Part shown: positions 1-10,762 of the stretch, piece after piece
Layout of the letters: every line of letters begins with the position of its first letter
How positions within the stretch are numbered: position 1 is the stretch's first letter
DNA from: Pyropia yezoensis
Taxonomy: Eukaryota > Rhodophyta > Bangiophyceae > Bangiales > Bangiaceae
Direction of reading: 5' to 3'
NCBI GenBank assembly: GCA_009829735.1
Contig: CM020620.1
Coordinates: 17,628,354 to 17,692,353 of the forward strand
DNA: 64,000 bases
Notes under the pieces: model-generated
Databases searched by the model: none
Told to the model about the DNA's origin: nothing
What the model saw: only the letters and a program-made list of their open reading frames with translations
Program-made: the position numbers and the translations under genes

Positions 1-1107
1 ACCATCTTTCCTAGCAGCATCGTACGCGGACGTAGCGGAGTAAAGGCCACGTGCCGCGCGCTTGACGCCCTCTTCATCGAGGTTGCCCGTCAAATCGTCA
101 GAGCTGGCGATAAAGTAGAAGTGCGCATAACGCTGGCAGGACGGCCCGACGTTGCGCTGAAACTCCGTCTGAGCTGAGCCGACAGGTCGGTCCGCCCATC
201 GCCCTTTCAGTTTGGAGGCCGCCACGTTGGTCGGCGTCAGCCCGACGAATCCGTTGTAGACGGCCTTCCAGAAATTTTCTGGCGTCTGGTCGCTGCCCGA
301 AGCGGAGTTGAGCGTGGCCACCGCAAAAGCCTTGCAAAGCGCGACGCGCTCCTCCAGGTTCCACACCTTCCCCTTCCCCTTACCCTTGCCCCGACGGCCG
401 CTCGTATCGTCGCCGACGTCGTCTGGTGCCTCCACGGTCCCAGAGCTGGACAACCCCGATGCCACTGCAGGGGACGGGCGTTCCCCCGCTGCTCCATCGA
501 CGGCAAAAGAAGCGTCAGCTGGACGGGTGCCACGCACCCCCGCGGCGGCGCGTACAGCCGGGCGAGGGGCAGTGACCACGGCACAACCAGCTTCAGCCGG
601 TCGGGTGTCCGCCACCCTCGCGGCGGCACGTACAACCGGGACATCACAGTCGGCCCCCCCCGCCGGTCCACGCGAGTCATCCAAAAGCAGAGCGGGGGCA
701 CCCGTACTCGGAGGACAACCCACACCAGTGCGAGGACCTGCCGCTGGCACAGGAGGCGTCGAGCCGCGTTCCGCAGCGCCCTGAGCCCCCATCGGCATGC
801 CACTCGCCGCCCCGCCCGGCACCGCGGTGGTGGCATCAACCGCGCGGGCGTCCGCCATCGTGGCCTCCTTTTCGCCCTCGGCGCGCAGCGCGAGTTCCAC
901 AGCTCGAGCCGTCGCCTCCCGCCGTGCGCGGCTCGCAGCAATGGCCCTGCGTGCTGCAGCAGTGACTGCCATCTTCTTTGTCACGGCTGCAGCATCAACC
1001 CCTAGCAGGACGCTGCCGCCCGCGCCAGGTGCAGGAGTCGCAGATCGGGGGAAAGGAGATGAATGGCCCGTAGACCGCGGCGGCAGGGGTGGGAGAGAGG
1101 AGCTCAT
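1..1107 (-). CDS. Myb/SANT-like DNA-binding protein, C-terminus beyond window
   Basis: Open reading frame entering from the left edge and starting at ATG 1107-1105 in a good context (CACCATGAG). About 369 codons are visible. The first ~220 residues are low-complexity Ala/Pro-rich and contain an imperfect two-fold repeat of about 31 residues (near 500-650). A Lys/Gly tract (GKGKGKGK, near 365-390) precedes a folded region with the Myb/SANT-like pattern of plant and algal NAM-associated or PIF/Harbinger Myb proteins: W-x-x-E-x-x-x-L-C-K-A-F, then S-x-S-G-x-D-Q-x-x-x-x-F-W, then K-x-x-W, followed by a Q-R-x-x-x-F-x-F block. This family binds DNA in the nucleus, as a host regulator or as the partner of a Harbinger transposase. 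No transposase is visible beside it, so which role applies is unknown. Confidence 0.65.
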   Translation of the reverse strand, partial: MSSSLPPLPPRSTGHSSPFPRSATPAPGAGGSVLLGVDAAAVTKKMAVTAAARRAIAASRARREATARAVELALRAEGEKEATMADARAVDATTAVPGGAASGMPMGAQGAAERGSTPPVPAAGPRTGVGCPPSTGAPALLLDDSRGPAGGADCDVPVVRAAARVADTRPAEAGCAVVTAPRPAVRAAAGVRGTRPADASFAVDGAAGERPSPAVASGLSSSGTVEAPDDVGDDTSGRRGKGKGKGKVWNLEERVALCKAFAVATLNSASGSDQTPENFWKAVYNGFVGLTPTNVAASKLKGRWADRPVGSAQTEFQRNVGPSCQRYAHFYFIASSDDLTGNLDEEGVKRAARGLYSATSAYDAARKDG

Positions 1108-2739
1108 GGTGAAAGGATGGGCGTGTGACGGCGGGCGCTCTGCCGCCTCCGGCAAGAGCTGTGGAGCGAGCCCAGCGTACGGGCACAGGCTGGGCTGAGG
1201 TCGAAGCGGCGCCCACTCTGGTGGGAAGTGCGGAGGCTGCCCGTCCAGAACGCCGACGAACGGCGACTGTCTGGCCTCTTTTGAGCAATCCCGCCCACCA
1301 ACCAGCGTGCTCGCGTTGTCGGCGCCGCGTGAGACAGCGTGAAAGGGCCGTTCGCGCATCAGCACGCTATTTACGTTGGCAGCGCGTCGTGACAGCGCAC
1401 ACTGCAAAATAGGCACCCAGCCGCATGCTCCCATCAATCCAGAGGTCCGTCGAGAGACTTTCTCCAAGCAGTCACTCCAGGCCCCGTTCTCGTGCAGATC
1501 GTGCGCAGATCACGGAAGCGCGTCTGATTCACATGGGTGTTCTGATTGGCTCAGAGGGCGGCACGTCAAAACGGCAACAGGACTCGACTGAAAAACCTGC
1601 GAAATTCATCGACTGTCCTCCAAGCACCCGAGCGACCCCGCAGCTCCCGCCCGACGTATCACTACGATCAGCAAGACAACAACAGCACGTAGTGCACACC
1701 TGCTCTCCCCCCCCGTCGATGGCCCGCGCGGCCTGCCCCCGTGCAACACGCGTCCGCTTGCCCGCCTCGGTTGGGGGTCCCCCTGCCGCGATTCATAGAA
1801 GGCTCCCACGACTACCCGACGAGCCCGAACGCTGATATGTGTGCCGTGCCAGCACGCACCGTTTTAGCCCGGCCTTGCGCTGTCACCAGCTCTACGTATG
1901 ACACGTAGGTTGTTCCTGCCCCTCCCCTGTGCTTTCCCCGGCCGGTGCTATCTACCAGTGGGCAGCCGCGGTCCTCGTCCCCCGTTCTCCACTCACGCTC
2001 GCCACCAGGATCTCACTTGGCCCCTCCAGACAGTCGCAAGCCGTCCGCCCCCCACCCGCGAGCCGCTGTCTCGCGACACGCTTTCTCAACGCAGAGCCTT
2101 GACCGTCCCACACGCACCCCCCTCCACACTGCGCCGCCCCCCGCACCCAGCGCTCGCACCAGTCGGAGCGCTGCCCTGTGTCCCGACCGCCCAGCTCCGT
2201 GTAGGGGGCAGGGGCCGGCCCAGGCCCGCACCCTCCCCGCCGCCCAGGGCGGCATCGGTGCTGATCTAGGTCGCCCGCCCCGCCCGTCAGGCCCATCCCG
2301 GCCCACCGTGGTGGGCAGCTGCCGGCCCCAGACCGTCTTGAGGACCAGCAGCGTGCGCCGGTTGCCCGCCCTCGCCGCAGGCCATCGCTCCCCCTCCCCA
2401 AATCGGTGAGCCCCGCCGGCGAGGGCGCGACCAGTCCTCATGGGGTTGGCCCCCGTCGCTGGGGGCACTCTCTTGATCACCCTTCCCCCCCCGGAGAAGC
2501 GGGCCCCGCTTACAGCGCGCGGACGCCATCGAAAGCCGCGTGGATGACTCGCTCTTTGTACCGTGCGGACCGTGCCGAGACTCTCGGTATCGCATGACCT
2601 GCATCCATGCATGGCCTACGTAGCGTGACCTCTACGACACGCGAAACGGCGCTGGCTTATTCGTTATGTCGTGCAACAGAGAGAGAGACGCAGCTTTTTA
2701 CATGAAAAAAAACAGACACGCACATGCACACAAGCTGTA
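1108..2739. other. Intergenic, no supported gene
   Basis: GC-rich with several short overlapping ORFs on both strands and no recognisable protein family. The 5' flank of the Myb/SANT-like gene lies at its left end. Pyrimidine-rich low-complexity DNA occupies roughly 1900-2400. Confidence 0.5.
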
Positions 2740-4008
2740 TCACGCTCGACGGCGCTTGCTTGGCCTCCCCGCCGCGGATGAGGAAGCCGGATTTTCGACA
2801 CTCTTCCGTGCCTTCCCGTCAGACCGCCCGTGGCGTCGGCGTGCGCCCCTGCGCGGGGTGTCTAAAGCCAGGTCGCCGTCACCGGCTCCCGATGCAACGG
2901 CCGGCGCACGCGAGGCAGTGGAGGGCACTCTCCTCTCGCTGCGACGCGGCCGCTGTACAATATACGGCGCATCCGGCTTGCCACCCGATTCCTTGGCCGC
3001 CGTGGGACGATGTACAGGAAGCTCCTTGCCGCGGAATCGTCGCCCCCGGCCGGCGGTCGCCGACGACACGCCGTCCCGCCCAGAGTCCACCTTGGCAGCG
3101 CGCTTTTTCGGCCTGCGGCGCGTGTGCCGGGGCGGCAGCGAGGACGACTCGGACGGGACAAACGACGAGGACAGGGACTCGGTCCATGAAGCCGTCTCAC
3201 AGGAAGGCGTCTTGCGGACAGACGGCGACGACGCCAGCGGGCCCGACAGCACCGGTGACGGCGACGTCGACCTCGAAGGGCTTGTCGACAGCGCCAGTCC
3301 ACCACAGACGCCTCCTCGCGCAGGTTCCGCGGGTCCAGGGGGTCCCATTTCTGCTCCTCCTCCTAGACAATCTTCGTCGGTGTCCAGCACTGGCGGGGCC
3401 GCAATAGCTGCCTGCCCCACGCTTGGAGGGGCAGCCCGACGCGACGACGGCCACCCAGGCACACCGGACACAGGCGAAAGAGCAGCTTGCACCGCCCTGT
3501 CCATGGCGGCAGCGTCTTGGTCTGCCTCCAGCCGGTTGCCAGCCCAGCGAGGGACGCGAGTCCACACCGCCCGGGTGGCCATCGTTGCCGCCGCCGTCGC
3601 AAAGCCATCACTCGCCGCACACGGCGAGAGACCCTCTATTACGAGTCCCACAGGGGTGCCATCCGCACTTGGCTTTGCCGTGAGGCCGTCGGCGCCAAGA
3701 GACAGCGCACACGCACGGCATGCGACAAGGAGTGCCGCCGAGACCGCCACGGCGTCTACCGGGGACGGCCGCGTGGGGAACGATTTGTCCACACCCACCC
3801 CGTGCGGCGCAGCGAGGTTGCGCCATCTCACAGCATTCTCCGCTGCAGTGTAGGAGAGGACGTCGCTCGGAGCCTGCCGCGGCTGGATGACCAAGCGCAC
3901 CGAGGGTGGGGAGCCACACACCAAGCCAAAGAAGCACAAGTATTCGTAGAAGATCCCGACCCCCTTGCGCAGTCCACTCACGCGGGGCGGAGGAAGAGAG
4001 TGCTCCAT
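2740..4008 (-). CDS. Hypothetical basic, low-complexity protein
   Basis: Minus-strand frame of 422 codons from ATG 4008; the frame also extends to a GTG at 4056. The N-terminal ~100 residues look globular, with a hydrophobic aromatic stretch (IFYEYLCFFGLVCG). The middle is Ala/Ser-rich. The C-terminal third is Ser/Pro-rich with basic clusters (RRRPKKRAAK, ending SKRRRA) that could be nuclear-localisation signals. No family was recognised. The opposite strand carries a competing open frame (2666-3853), and long open frames arise by chance at this GC content. I prefer the minus strand because its basic C-terminus and acidic Ser clusters look protein-like. Confidence 0.3.
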   Translation of the reverse strand: MEHSLPPPRVSGLRKGVGIFYEYLCFFGLVCGSPPSVRLVIQPRQAPSDVLSYTAAENAVRWRNLAAPHGVGVDKSFPTRPSPVDAVAVSAALLVACRACALSLGADGLTAKPSADGTPVGLVIEGLSPCAASDGFATAAATMATRAVWTRVPRWAGNRLEADQDAAAMDRAVQAALSPVSGVPGWPSSRRAAPPSVGQAAIAAPPVLDTDEDCLGGGAEMGPPGPAEPARGGVCGGLALSTSPSRSTSPSPVLSGPLASSPSVRKTPSCETASWTESLSSSFVPSESSSLPPRHTRRRPKKRAAKVDSGRDGVSSATAGRGRRFRGKELPVHRPTAAKESGGKPDAPYIVQRPRRSERRVPSTASRAPAVASGAGDGDLALDTPRRGARRRHGRSDGKARKSVENPASSSAAGRPSKRRRA

Positions 4009-4194
4009 GGGTACCGCTCGGCGGAACCCGAAGCGACCGCCGTAGCCACGCGTCACCGCGCCGGCACCCTCCGCCCAAGCTGCGGGGCGTGTGCTTGAAT
4101 GAAAAGCCGGCGGTGTCCCTCAGGCGTGACCACAAGGTATGGCCAGGGTTGCGAGAGGAAGCGGGGGGCGCTGACGCGCGTCACCGTGCGGGAG

Positions 4195-4570
4195 CGGCAT
4201 GGGCCGCGTGGGTACCGGAGGGGGGGGGGGCGCCGACGCGGTCGACGACTGTGGCGAGCGCCAGCTGGCTTTCATCGTTGGCGGCGCCGTACGAGTTCCA
4301 CCACGCGGCGGGGCTCCATTCGGGTGCGGAAGAGTAGGGCGCCGCCACGCGTCACCCTTGTGGCGGGGCATGGGCTGGGTGGGGAAGGGGGGGGGGGGTG
4401 GCGGCGACGCGGTCGACAACTCTGGCGGGCGCCAGCTGGATTGGATCGTGGGTGGCGCCGCACGAGCCCCACCACGCGGCGGGGCGCCATTTAGGTGCGG
4501 AAGAGAGTGGCGCCGCCACGCGTCACCCTTGTGGCGGGGCATGGGCTGGGTCGGGGAGGGGGTGGGGGGG
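4195..4570. repeat. 171-172 bp tandem repeat, two and a fraction units
   Basis: The anchor ggcatgggc recurs at about 4197, 4368 and 4539, giving a period of 171-172 bp. Each unit holds a G-run, then gacgcggtcgac, then ccaccacgcggcgggg, then cgccgccacgcgtcaccctt. Units 1 and 2 are complete and the third is partial. The units diverge mainly in the G-run. No coding role is apparent. Confidence 0.8.
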
Positions 4571-6339
4571 ATGGAGTTGGCGTCGACGCGCGTCACGATA
4601 GTGTTGCGGCGCGCTCAGGCCAGGGGAAGTGGGGGCTGGCCACGCCTTTTCGACTCGCGGCAGGGCCTGCGCCGGTCGGGAAAGAGGGCGGAGACAACCA
4701 CTCTGCGCGCGCCTCCCACCAACAACCGTACACGGATCGTTACGCCGCTTATGCACACCAGTCCGCCCCAGCTCGCCCTTCTATCGGAGGGCGGCGGCAG
4801 GAATAGATGCTCGGTTGGGGCGCCGCGGGTCGTCAACGACCACTGAGAACCGGCGTGTGCGGATGGGACTCAAAAGCTTACAAAGAAGCTGAGCCCCCGC
4901 GCGGCCGCTTGCACCCCCACATATGGGGCGGCCGCCCTCGCCGGCCCCACCACGGCGACCCTCGTTGGCCATGCAGCCTGCGCTGCCGCGACGCGGTGAC
5001 ACCTGTCATGCGCACAGCGGGGAGTGCAAGCAGTGTACTCCCCGGTACGGCCACGCCCATTGGCCGCACGGCCGCACGACGAGGATCGCATCCAGCGTGC
5101 CGCGCGTCTTCGGCACACCTTACAGCGGGGAGAGCCTGCGACCGGTTGCGCACCGGTGGGGCGCCGGCGGGGGGGGTCCGGGGGGGGCGTCAGTCCTTCA
5201 CTGGGGCCGGTGCCGCACCCCTCCTGTGGAAAGGGGCCGTGTTGCGCAGGTCCACGCTGGAGCGTGACGCACTGGGGCTAGTGACGAGACTGATCGGGTG
5301 CCTGCGGGACACGTGCTGGCCTGACTCACGCCCTTGCCTACGTGCACCGCAGATTGAGGGGATCCTGGATGTCCGCGCACGGACGGCCCAATCAGCGCCC
5401 CGGACTAGAACGGACACGGAAGCGTGTCTGGTCTCCTGTCCATACGTCTGGGCGGGCTGTGTCATGAGCTAGGAGGACGGTGCGCACCGCGCTGCGACAA
5501 ACGCTTTCGAAGATCACTTTGTTGACGATACCATATCGGTGGACGGTTGGAAGCCCCCTCGAGCGCTTCTCAGGCCAGCCTGCTGTACGAAAAAGACGGA
5601 ATCTCATGGCTTCGCCTCGGCAAAACCATCGTGAAATGACAATCTCCGAGGACGACGCAAGTCGGCAAAGCGTCCAGCGAGCGATCCACCGCATGGCGGG
5701 TGCTGCGTCACGCCAGCAACCTGCTCGGCTGGCCCCTTGGCGACACCGAGGAGCGCTGTCGCGGCGGCCTCGCCGGCGTGTCTCTGTCGTCCGATCTCGA
5801 GAGCTGCTAGGTTCAATGAACTCTGAATCAAATAAATCTGAATGCGCGTGGACTTCATGCGCCAATCCGCTTGTACGTCACCAACGGTCGACTACGTAGC
5901 CACGAATGCTCGAGGTCACCGCAAAGCTGTCTGAAACCGGTCTCAACATGGAGTTGCTCGCTGCACAACCGACCACCAATGTGAACACTAACCGTTCACA
6001 AATTCGGGGTCTGAACTGGGCAAGCTGTCCTCCATTTTGCAAGGTAGCCTGTTGGTAGCCCCCGTGTCGACCTCAAGTCCTCAGCGTCCGACCATCCCGA
6101 TAGTACCGCGATGGTCGGACCAATCTGGAGCGTACACGTATGTACACGTGGCGTTCTGAAATGAACCGTTTAAGACCGATAGTCGACATTGGTGGCTGTG
6201 CCCTAAGAAAAAGAAGTAGCTTCGGAGCTATAGCGGGTCAAACATGGGACGAGCAAACCGGCCTAGCTATATGGAATACACCTTTAACTCACACCCTCGC
6301 CTCAACAGCGGCCGACACGCACTCAGTGTCAGCGTTGGC
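4571..6339. other. Intergenic, no supported gene
   Basis: No ORF here resembles a known family. GC content falls after about 5480. A perfect 11-bp inverted repeat is present at 6086-6120. Otherwise nothing was recognised. Confidence 0.5.
6086..6120. repeat. Perfect 11-bp inverted repeat (hairpin)
   Basis: GTCCGACCATC at 6086-6096 is the exact reverse complement of GATGGTCGGAC at 6110-6120, with a 13-nt loop. It lies in intergenic DNA with no gene beside it, so a terminator or transposon-end role is only a possibility. Confidence 0.6.
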
Positions 6340-7640
6340 GGCGGCGGCGGTCGGCATTGGCACCACTGCCGCCGCAGCCACCGCCGACCACACCGCAGCG
6401 CTCGCCACCTCCGCGAGGCCGCCGATGTCTGCCGCGCCGGCCGTGCCGTAGGGGGTGTGGGGGAGGGACCGTCCAACCACCGCTCCCCCGCGACCCCCAG
6501 CTCGCCGCCGCTTCCACCGGGCAGTGGCCGCCACGCCTGTCGTGCAGGGGACGTCGGCGGCGGCGATGGGCGGCACTCGGGGAGTTGCCGCCGCCGCTGC
6601 CGCCGACGCGCTAAACGCCGTCGCCGCCTCGGCGTGGCCGCAGGCGGCTGCGACGCCGGCTTTGTTGTCGAGGGGGGCAGGGGCGGCGCAACCGACCGCC
6701 GCGCCCCCGGCATTCCCACCTTGCCGCCGCGGCCGCTTGCCGGTGGCCGTCTCGCCGGTTGCGCGAGCGGGGGCAGGGGTCGAAGCGTGGCCGCCAGTCG
6801 CCCCCGCCTCCTCCCCCACGAGCACGCCCTCGTAGTCGGTAGCGGCCGTGGCGGCGGGCGGCATTGGTAGCACTGTCGCCGCCGCCGCCGCCGCCGTCCT
6901 TGCCGTCTCAGCGCGGCCGCTGGCGGCGGCCGCGATGGCCTTGTAGTCAGGGGTGTAGGGAGCGGCGTGATCAGCGGCCGTCGCCCCACAACCCCCACTG
7001 GACCGTCACGGCCGCCCGCCGGCAGACGTGCCGCCGGTTGCCCAGACGGGGAACAGGTCGCCTGCATCGTCGACAGTCACCTACGACCACACCACCACCA
7101 AAGCGCCCACGTCGGCGCCCTCGGGGGCGGCCGCGGACGGCATTGGCGGCAACTCCCCGCGCCCGCACCACCACCAGCGTCGCGCACACGCCGCCTCCCT
7201 CCCACCCCGCGGCGTCCGCGTCCCAGCCGAGCGCGACGCCGACGGACGCAGCCGACGCGGCCGACACCGCCCGGCAGAGAGTAGACCTGACACGCCCTCG
7301 CTGCCGCCACTGCGGCGCCGCTCGCACGGTGGCCATCCACGCCGCATCCGCCTGCGGCCGCGCGGCGGGCGGGCCCGCCACCACGGTCGCTGGCGGGTGC
7401 GGGACGACCAACTCGCCGACTGCCGCGTCGAGCGCCGCCGCGGCCGCCGCCGCCGCCACACGGCCCGCCGACGCCCCCCGCGCGTCGGCATCGGAGAGGA
7501 CCGCGGCGGCGGCGGCGGCGCGGCGGCGGAGTGCTAGCGCATCCACCTCCACCGCGGCGACGAGGGAGCGGGCGGCGTCCGCGAGGTGCCCGCCGTGGCG
7601 GCAGGGATCAAACACCGCCGCCGCGGACTCCCAAGCCGCG
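6340..7640. repeat. GCC-rich, Ala-codon imperfect repeat tract
   Basis: About 1.3 kb built from GCC/GCG triplets. An anchor (ggcattgg or ggcactcgg followed by gccgccgcc runs) recurs near 6352, 6566, 6866 and 7138, at intervals of about 215-300 bp. It is open in several frames on both strands (Ala-rich if read on the minus strand), which is expected of such DNA. It ends just beyond the stop codon of the NTPase-nuclease gene and may form part of that gene's 3' flank. I see no convincing protein in it. Confidence 0.5.
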
Positions 7641-7651
7641 GCGGCCGGCGA

Positions 7652-10600
7652 CTAGTCGCCATTAACCCTACCGCCAACACCCGCACCAGCGCCGCCGCCA
7701 CCGTCGCTGCTACCGTCATTGTCGGATGGCATCGTAGATCCCACGAAGGCCTCGGACATGAGTAGATCCCCAGCCTCCACCACAGGAAAGAGGACAGGTC
7801 CATAGAAGTCCTTGAGGTCGTCAAAAGTGAGAACCACCGTCTGGCCCACCCGCGACTGCTGCGCAAACTGCCGGTTTGTGATTGCAGCACTGTACCGCTC
7901 CACTTCACGCTCATCAGCCTCCTCCTTGAGCGGCTTGATGGGCGTCGCCTTGGATGCGTCGAAGGAGTTCGCCTTTGTTAGACGGCAGACAACGACAAGC
8001 GCAAAGCGGTTCTGCCAATGCTCCCAGCTTCCGCCAAGCACTGGGCACAGCTTGTCCCACATGTCCTGCATCATCTGGCCGTTGAGTTGCCGGACCGTCT
8101 TGTTGCCCTGCAGCAGGTTGGGGCTTTTGAACTGCAATCCCACCGCAATGAGGTCCCCTTGCTTGACGCCCGCACCATCTGACACACACTTGAAGAAGAT
8201 GACGGCATCAATACCCGCCTCGTTGCCGGGCATCAGCCACACGCACTGCTGCAGCTCCTCCTTGTAGTCAGGGTCCGAAGCTATCTTAAGCAGCTCATCA
8301 AAGGACTTGTCGTTGCGGACGCCCTTGAAGGCCAGATCAGCACACAACTGCACGTCCTTCACCAAGGGGCTATCGCCAACGTGCGTGACAGGGAGGGCTT
8401 TCCCGTCGACAGCAGTGGCATAGATGCCCCGGAGAGTTGTGGCTCGGTACTCGGCAGGCCTGCGCGATCGCAGCAAGGAGCGCACCACCTCCATCGCCGC
8501 CGTCATCCGCTCCCAGGTTGCCGAGTGTGACGTCGAGGAAGGCGCAAAGTAGGACAACGGCTTCAGCACGTCACAGGTGGTTGTCATGATGCCCGCCATG
8601 ACGTCAAACAGCTGCATTGGCACCACCAGCGGATTGAAGACACTGCCGCCGGACGCAATCACGATGGAGCTGCTGCGCAGCTCGTCCCACGAGTACTGGG
8701 TGATGCCGTCCTTGGTATGGATCGACAGGGCGTTGTCATGGTAGCGGACCTGCTCACCTCGAAAGATCTTGGTGAAGAACTCGTCCGTACCGGTGTACAT
8801 CCCTGAGATGACGTCCGAGCTGGGCACAAGTGCGATAGAGGCGTCGCGCGCTGCTTGCGAGAAGATGCCCCACACGCTGGCACCAGGCCCCGCTCTGGAC
8901 AGCAGTACGGCCGCCCAGGCAGCAAAACGTGGGTGACCACCCGTGAGGGCGCACAGAGCGTCCAGCAAACGAGTAGGGTTGGACACGTCGCGGCCCTCGC
9001 GTGACGCCTTCAGCTCCACCTTCCACGAGTACCGCCAACCAAAGCAGCTAAGATGGAGCCCCCTCGCACCCAATTGCTCCAGTGCACGCCGCAGAAGTGG
9101 CCGAACATCGACGGGGCCCTGCAGCTCGACGTATGTCAGCGACCGCTGCGAGGGCGTCTGGAGCTCGCGCTCCACCAGAGAACTGGTAATAGATGTGCAG
9201 ACCGTCAGGCCGCCAAGCGAGTCCGTTAGCCGGGCACAAGCAGATCGCAGCCCGTCAGCAGCGTCATAGTTGGGCACTTTGGCTGCCGCCTTGGGGTAAC
9301 GGCGCTGGTACGGCTGTGGCGGTAGAAGGTTGGCCGCCTTGCCCAGCTCGTCCACGGCCAGGATGATCCGGCTAGCTGGGCCGCCTCGCGATCCCCGGGT
9401 ACTCAGCAGATCGTTGACCTCCTTTTCGAGAGCATCACTGTGAAGAATGCCGGCCTTGATGGCGGCACAGGCCTGTCCGACAAACATCTTGAAGTCCTCA
9501 GCCACCTTTCCGGGCCTCAGCTCGGCCAGCTCGACGAAAAGGACCCGCAGGTACAGAGGCACTTCCACGTAGGCGTCGTCCGCATTGACCAGATGGTACT
9601 CTTCTGGTTGGATGGCGTAATTGTCGTTGAAGTTGACACCAAAGACGACACACGACGCAGCAAAGTCGGCCACCTGCGCCAGCGTTTGCCCCTCGTTGGC
9701 CAGCTCCTTGTCCAGCGTGGCCGCGCCCACCCACGAGCAATGCAGGTCCTCAGCCTCCCTGGCCAGCCGCATGTGTAGTCGGCAAAACTGCTGCAGCGCG
9801 AGCGTCTTGCCCAGCCCCGGTGTAGCGACCACAGCTGCAAGCTTGGCGCGGAGACGGTTCTTCGGTGCAGAGGAGTCGTCAACGGGCTCGTCGGTCGAGG
9901 CCACCACAGGTGGTGCCAGAGCACTGTGCGACAGCATCGTGCTCCATATCCGGACTGCCGTCCGTTGACCATCTTCGATCCCCGCGTCCCACGCCGGCAG
10001 CGGGTGAAACACCTCCCACCACAACGGGGGCTCGCGGTGTCGGTCGTCCCGCGAATGGCGCGTCAGCTCCAAGCGCTTGAGGATGTCGCCGACTGACACC
10101 TGCTTGTAGTCCAGAAGCCTCAACCGCTTGATGCGCAAGTCCGTCAGCGACGCGGTGAGCTGGCGCAGCTCCCCGATGCGCTTGCGCACCGCTCGACGGG
10201 AGTTCTTACGGTAGTTCTTTCCGCGACCAGCTGACGGGTCACCAGCTTGCACCTGGGAGACGCCCTTCACGCGAAGCCACTGCGCCACCGAGGAGCGCTT
10301 GTGGGTGAGCTTGGCGATCTCTGTGTCAAGCTGGTCTAAGGCTGCGGCCGCCGTCTCGGCCCGCTCGATGGATGCCTTCTTGGAGCGATACAGCGCCATC
10401 CCTTCTCGGTGCAGCGTTAGCAGCTCCTCGCGCTCGGCTTCTGTTGTAGCCAGCTCGCTCTTCCGCAGATGAAATGTGGCATCGCGGTAGAGCGCCGACA
10501 GCTCAGACGAAGGATCCTTGGGCGCATTGGCGTTGTCGCCGGGCACACCCGCAGAGCCAGACATCACCGTCGCTGGCCGACACGGGAAAGGCGTGGAGCT

Positions 10601-10762
10601 CTGGTAGAGCAACGCCGTTGAGAGCCGCACCCGCCGTGCGACTGCCACTTGAGGGAACAGCCTGGAGGGCCGCCCGATGCGCATGACGCCCGCGTGGTAC
10701 ACGCCTCCTCCAACAAGGCCCGACCCAGTCGAAGCACCCATAAACCCTAGGACGAGGGGCAT
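7652..10762 (-). CDS. Crinkler/RHS-like P-loop NTPase fused to a nuclease domain
   Basis: Intact 1036-residue frame from ATG 10762; the frame continues upstream only to a TTG. ATG 10564 is an alternative start that removes a basic, transit-like N-terminus. Residues ~90-150 form a Glu/Lys-rich coiled coil and ~180-230 a basic region. A Walker A motif (ATPGLGKT) lies near residue 312 and a Walker B-type motif (IILAVDELGK) near 467. The C-terminal part has the pattern G-I-D-A-V-x-F-F followed about 20 residues later by GLQFK (near 850-885), matching the D and QxK signature of PD-(D/E)xK nucleases. NTPase plus such a nuclease is the architecture described for Crinkler (CRN) effectors and trypanosome RHS proteins, thought to descend from mobile elements. 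Function here is inferred: an ATP-dependent DNA-targeting protein, domesticated or selfish. The frame carries no visible defects. Confidence 0.7.
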   Translation of the reverse strand: MPLVLGFMGASTGSGLVGGGVYHAGVMRIGRPSRLFPQVAVARRVRLSTALLYQSSTPFPCRPATVMSGSAGVPGDNANAPKDPSSELSALYRDATFHLRKSELATTEAEREELLTLHREGMALYRSKKASIERAETAAAALDQLDTEIAKLTHKRSSVAQWLRVKGVSQVQAGDPSAGRGKNYRKNSRRAVRKRIGELRQLTASLTDLRIKRLRLLDYKQVSVGDILKRLELTRHSRDDRHREPPLWWEVFHPLPAWDAGIEDGQRTAVRIWSTMLSHSALAPPVVASTDEPVDDSSAPKNRLRAKLAAVVATPGLGKTLALQQFCRLHMRLAREAEDLHCSWVGAATLDKELANEGQTLAQVADFAASCVVFGVNFNDNYAIQPEEYHLVNADDAYVEVPLYLRVLFVELAELRPGKVAEDFKMFVGQACAAIKAGILHSDALEKEVNDLLSTRGSRGGPASRIILAVDELGKAANLLPPQPYQRRYPKAAAKVPNYDAADGLRSACARLTDSLGGLTVCTSITSSLVERELQTPSQRSLTYVELQGPVDVRPLLRRALEQLGARGLHLSCFGWRYSWKVELKASREGRDVSNPTRLLDALCALTGGHPRFAAWAAVLLSRAGPGASVWGIFSQAARDASIALVPSSDVISGMYTGTDEFFTKIFRGEQVRYHDNALSIHTKDGITQYSWDELRSSSIVIASGGSVFNPLVVPMQLFDVMAGIMTTTCDVLKPLSYFAPSSTSHSATWERMTAAMEVVRSLLRSRRPAEYRATTLRGIYATAVDGKALPVTHVGDSPLVKDVQLCADLAFKGVRNDKSFDELLKIASDPDYKEELQQCVWLMPGNEAGIDAVIFFKCVSDGAGVKQGDLIAVGLQFKSPNLLQGNKTVRQLNGQMMQDMWDKLCPVLGGSWEHWQNRFALVVVCRLTKANSFDASKATPIKPLKEEADEREVERYSAAITNRQFAQQSRVGQTVVLTFDDLKDFYGPVLFPVVEAGDLLMSEAFVGSTMPSDNDGSSDGGGGAGAGVGGRVNGD

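Noticed and set aside
2666..3853. Plus-strand ORF of 395 codons
   Set aside because: Overlaps the minus-strand frame over its whole length. Its codons are those expected from the complement of an Ala/Ser-rich frame, and it shows no family features. The minus frame was preferred, though weakly.
6267..7615. Ala-rich ORFs on both strands
   Set aside because: GCC/GCG repeat DNA is open in several frames. No frame shows non-repetitive conserved content.
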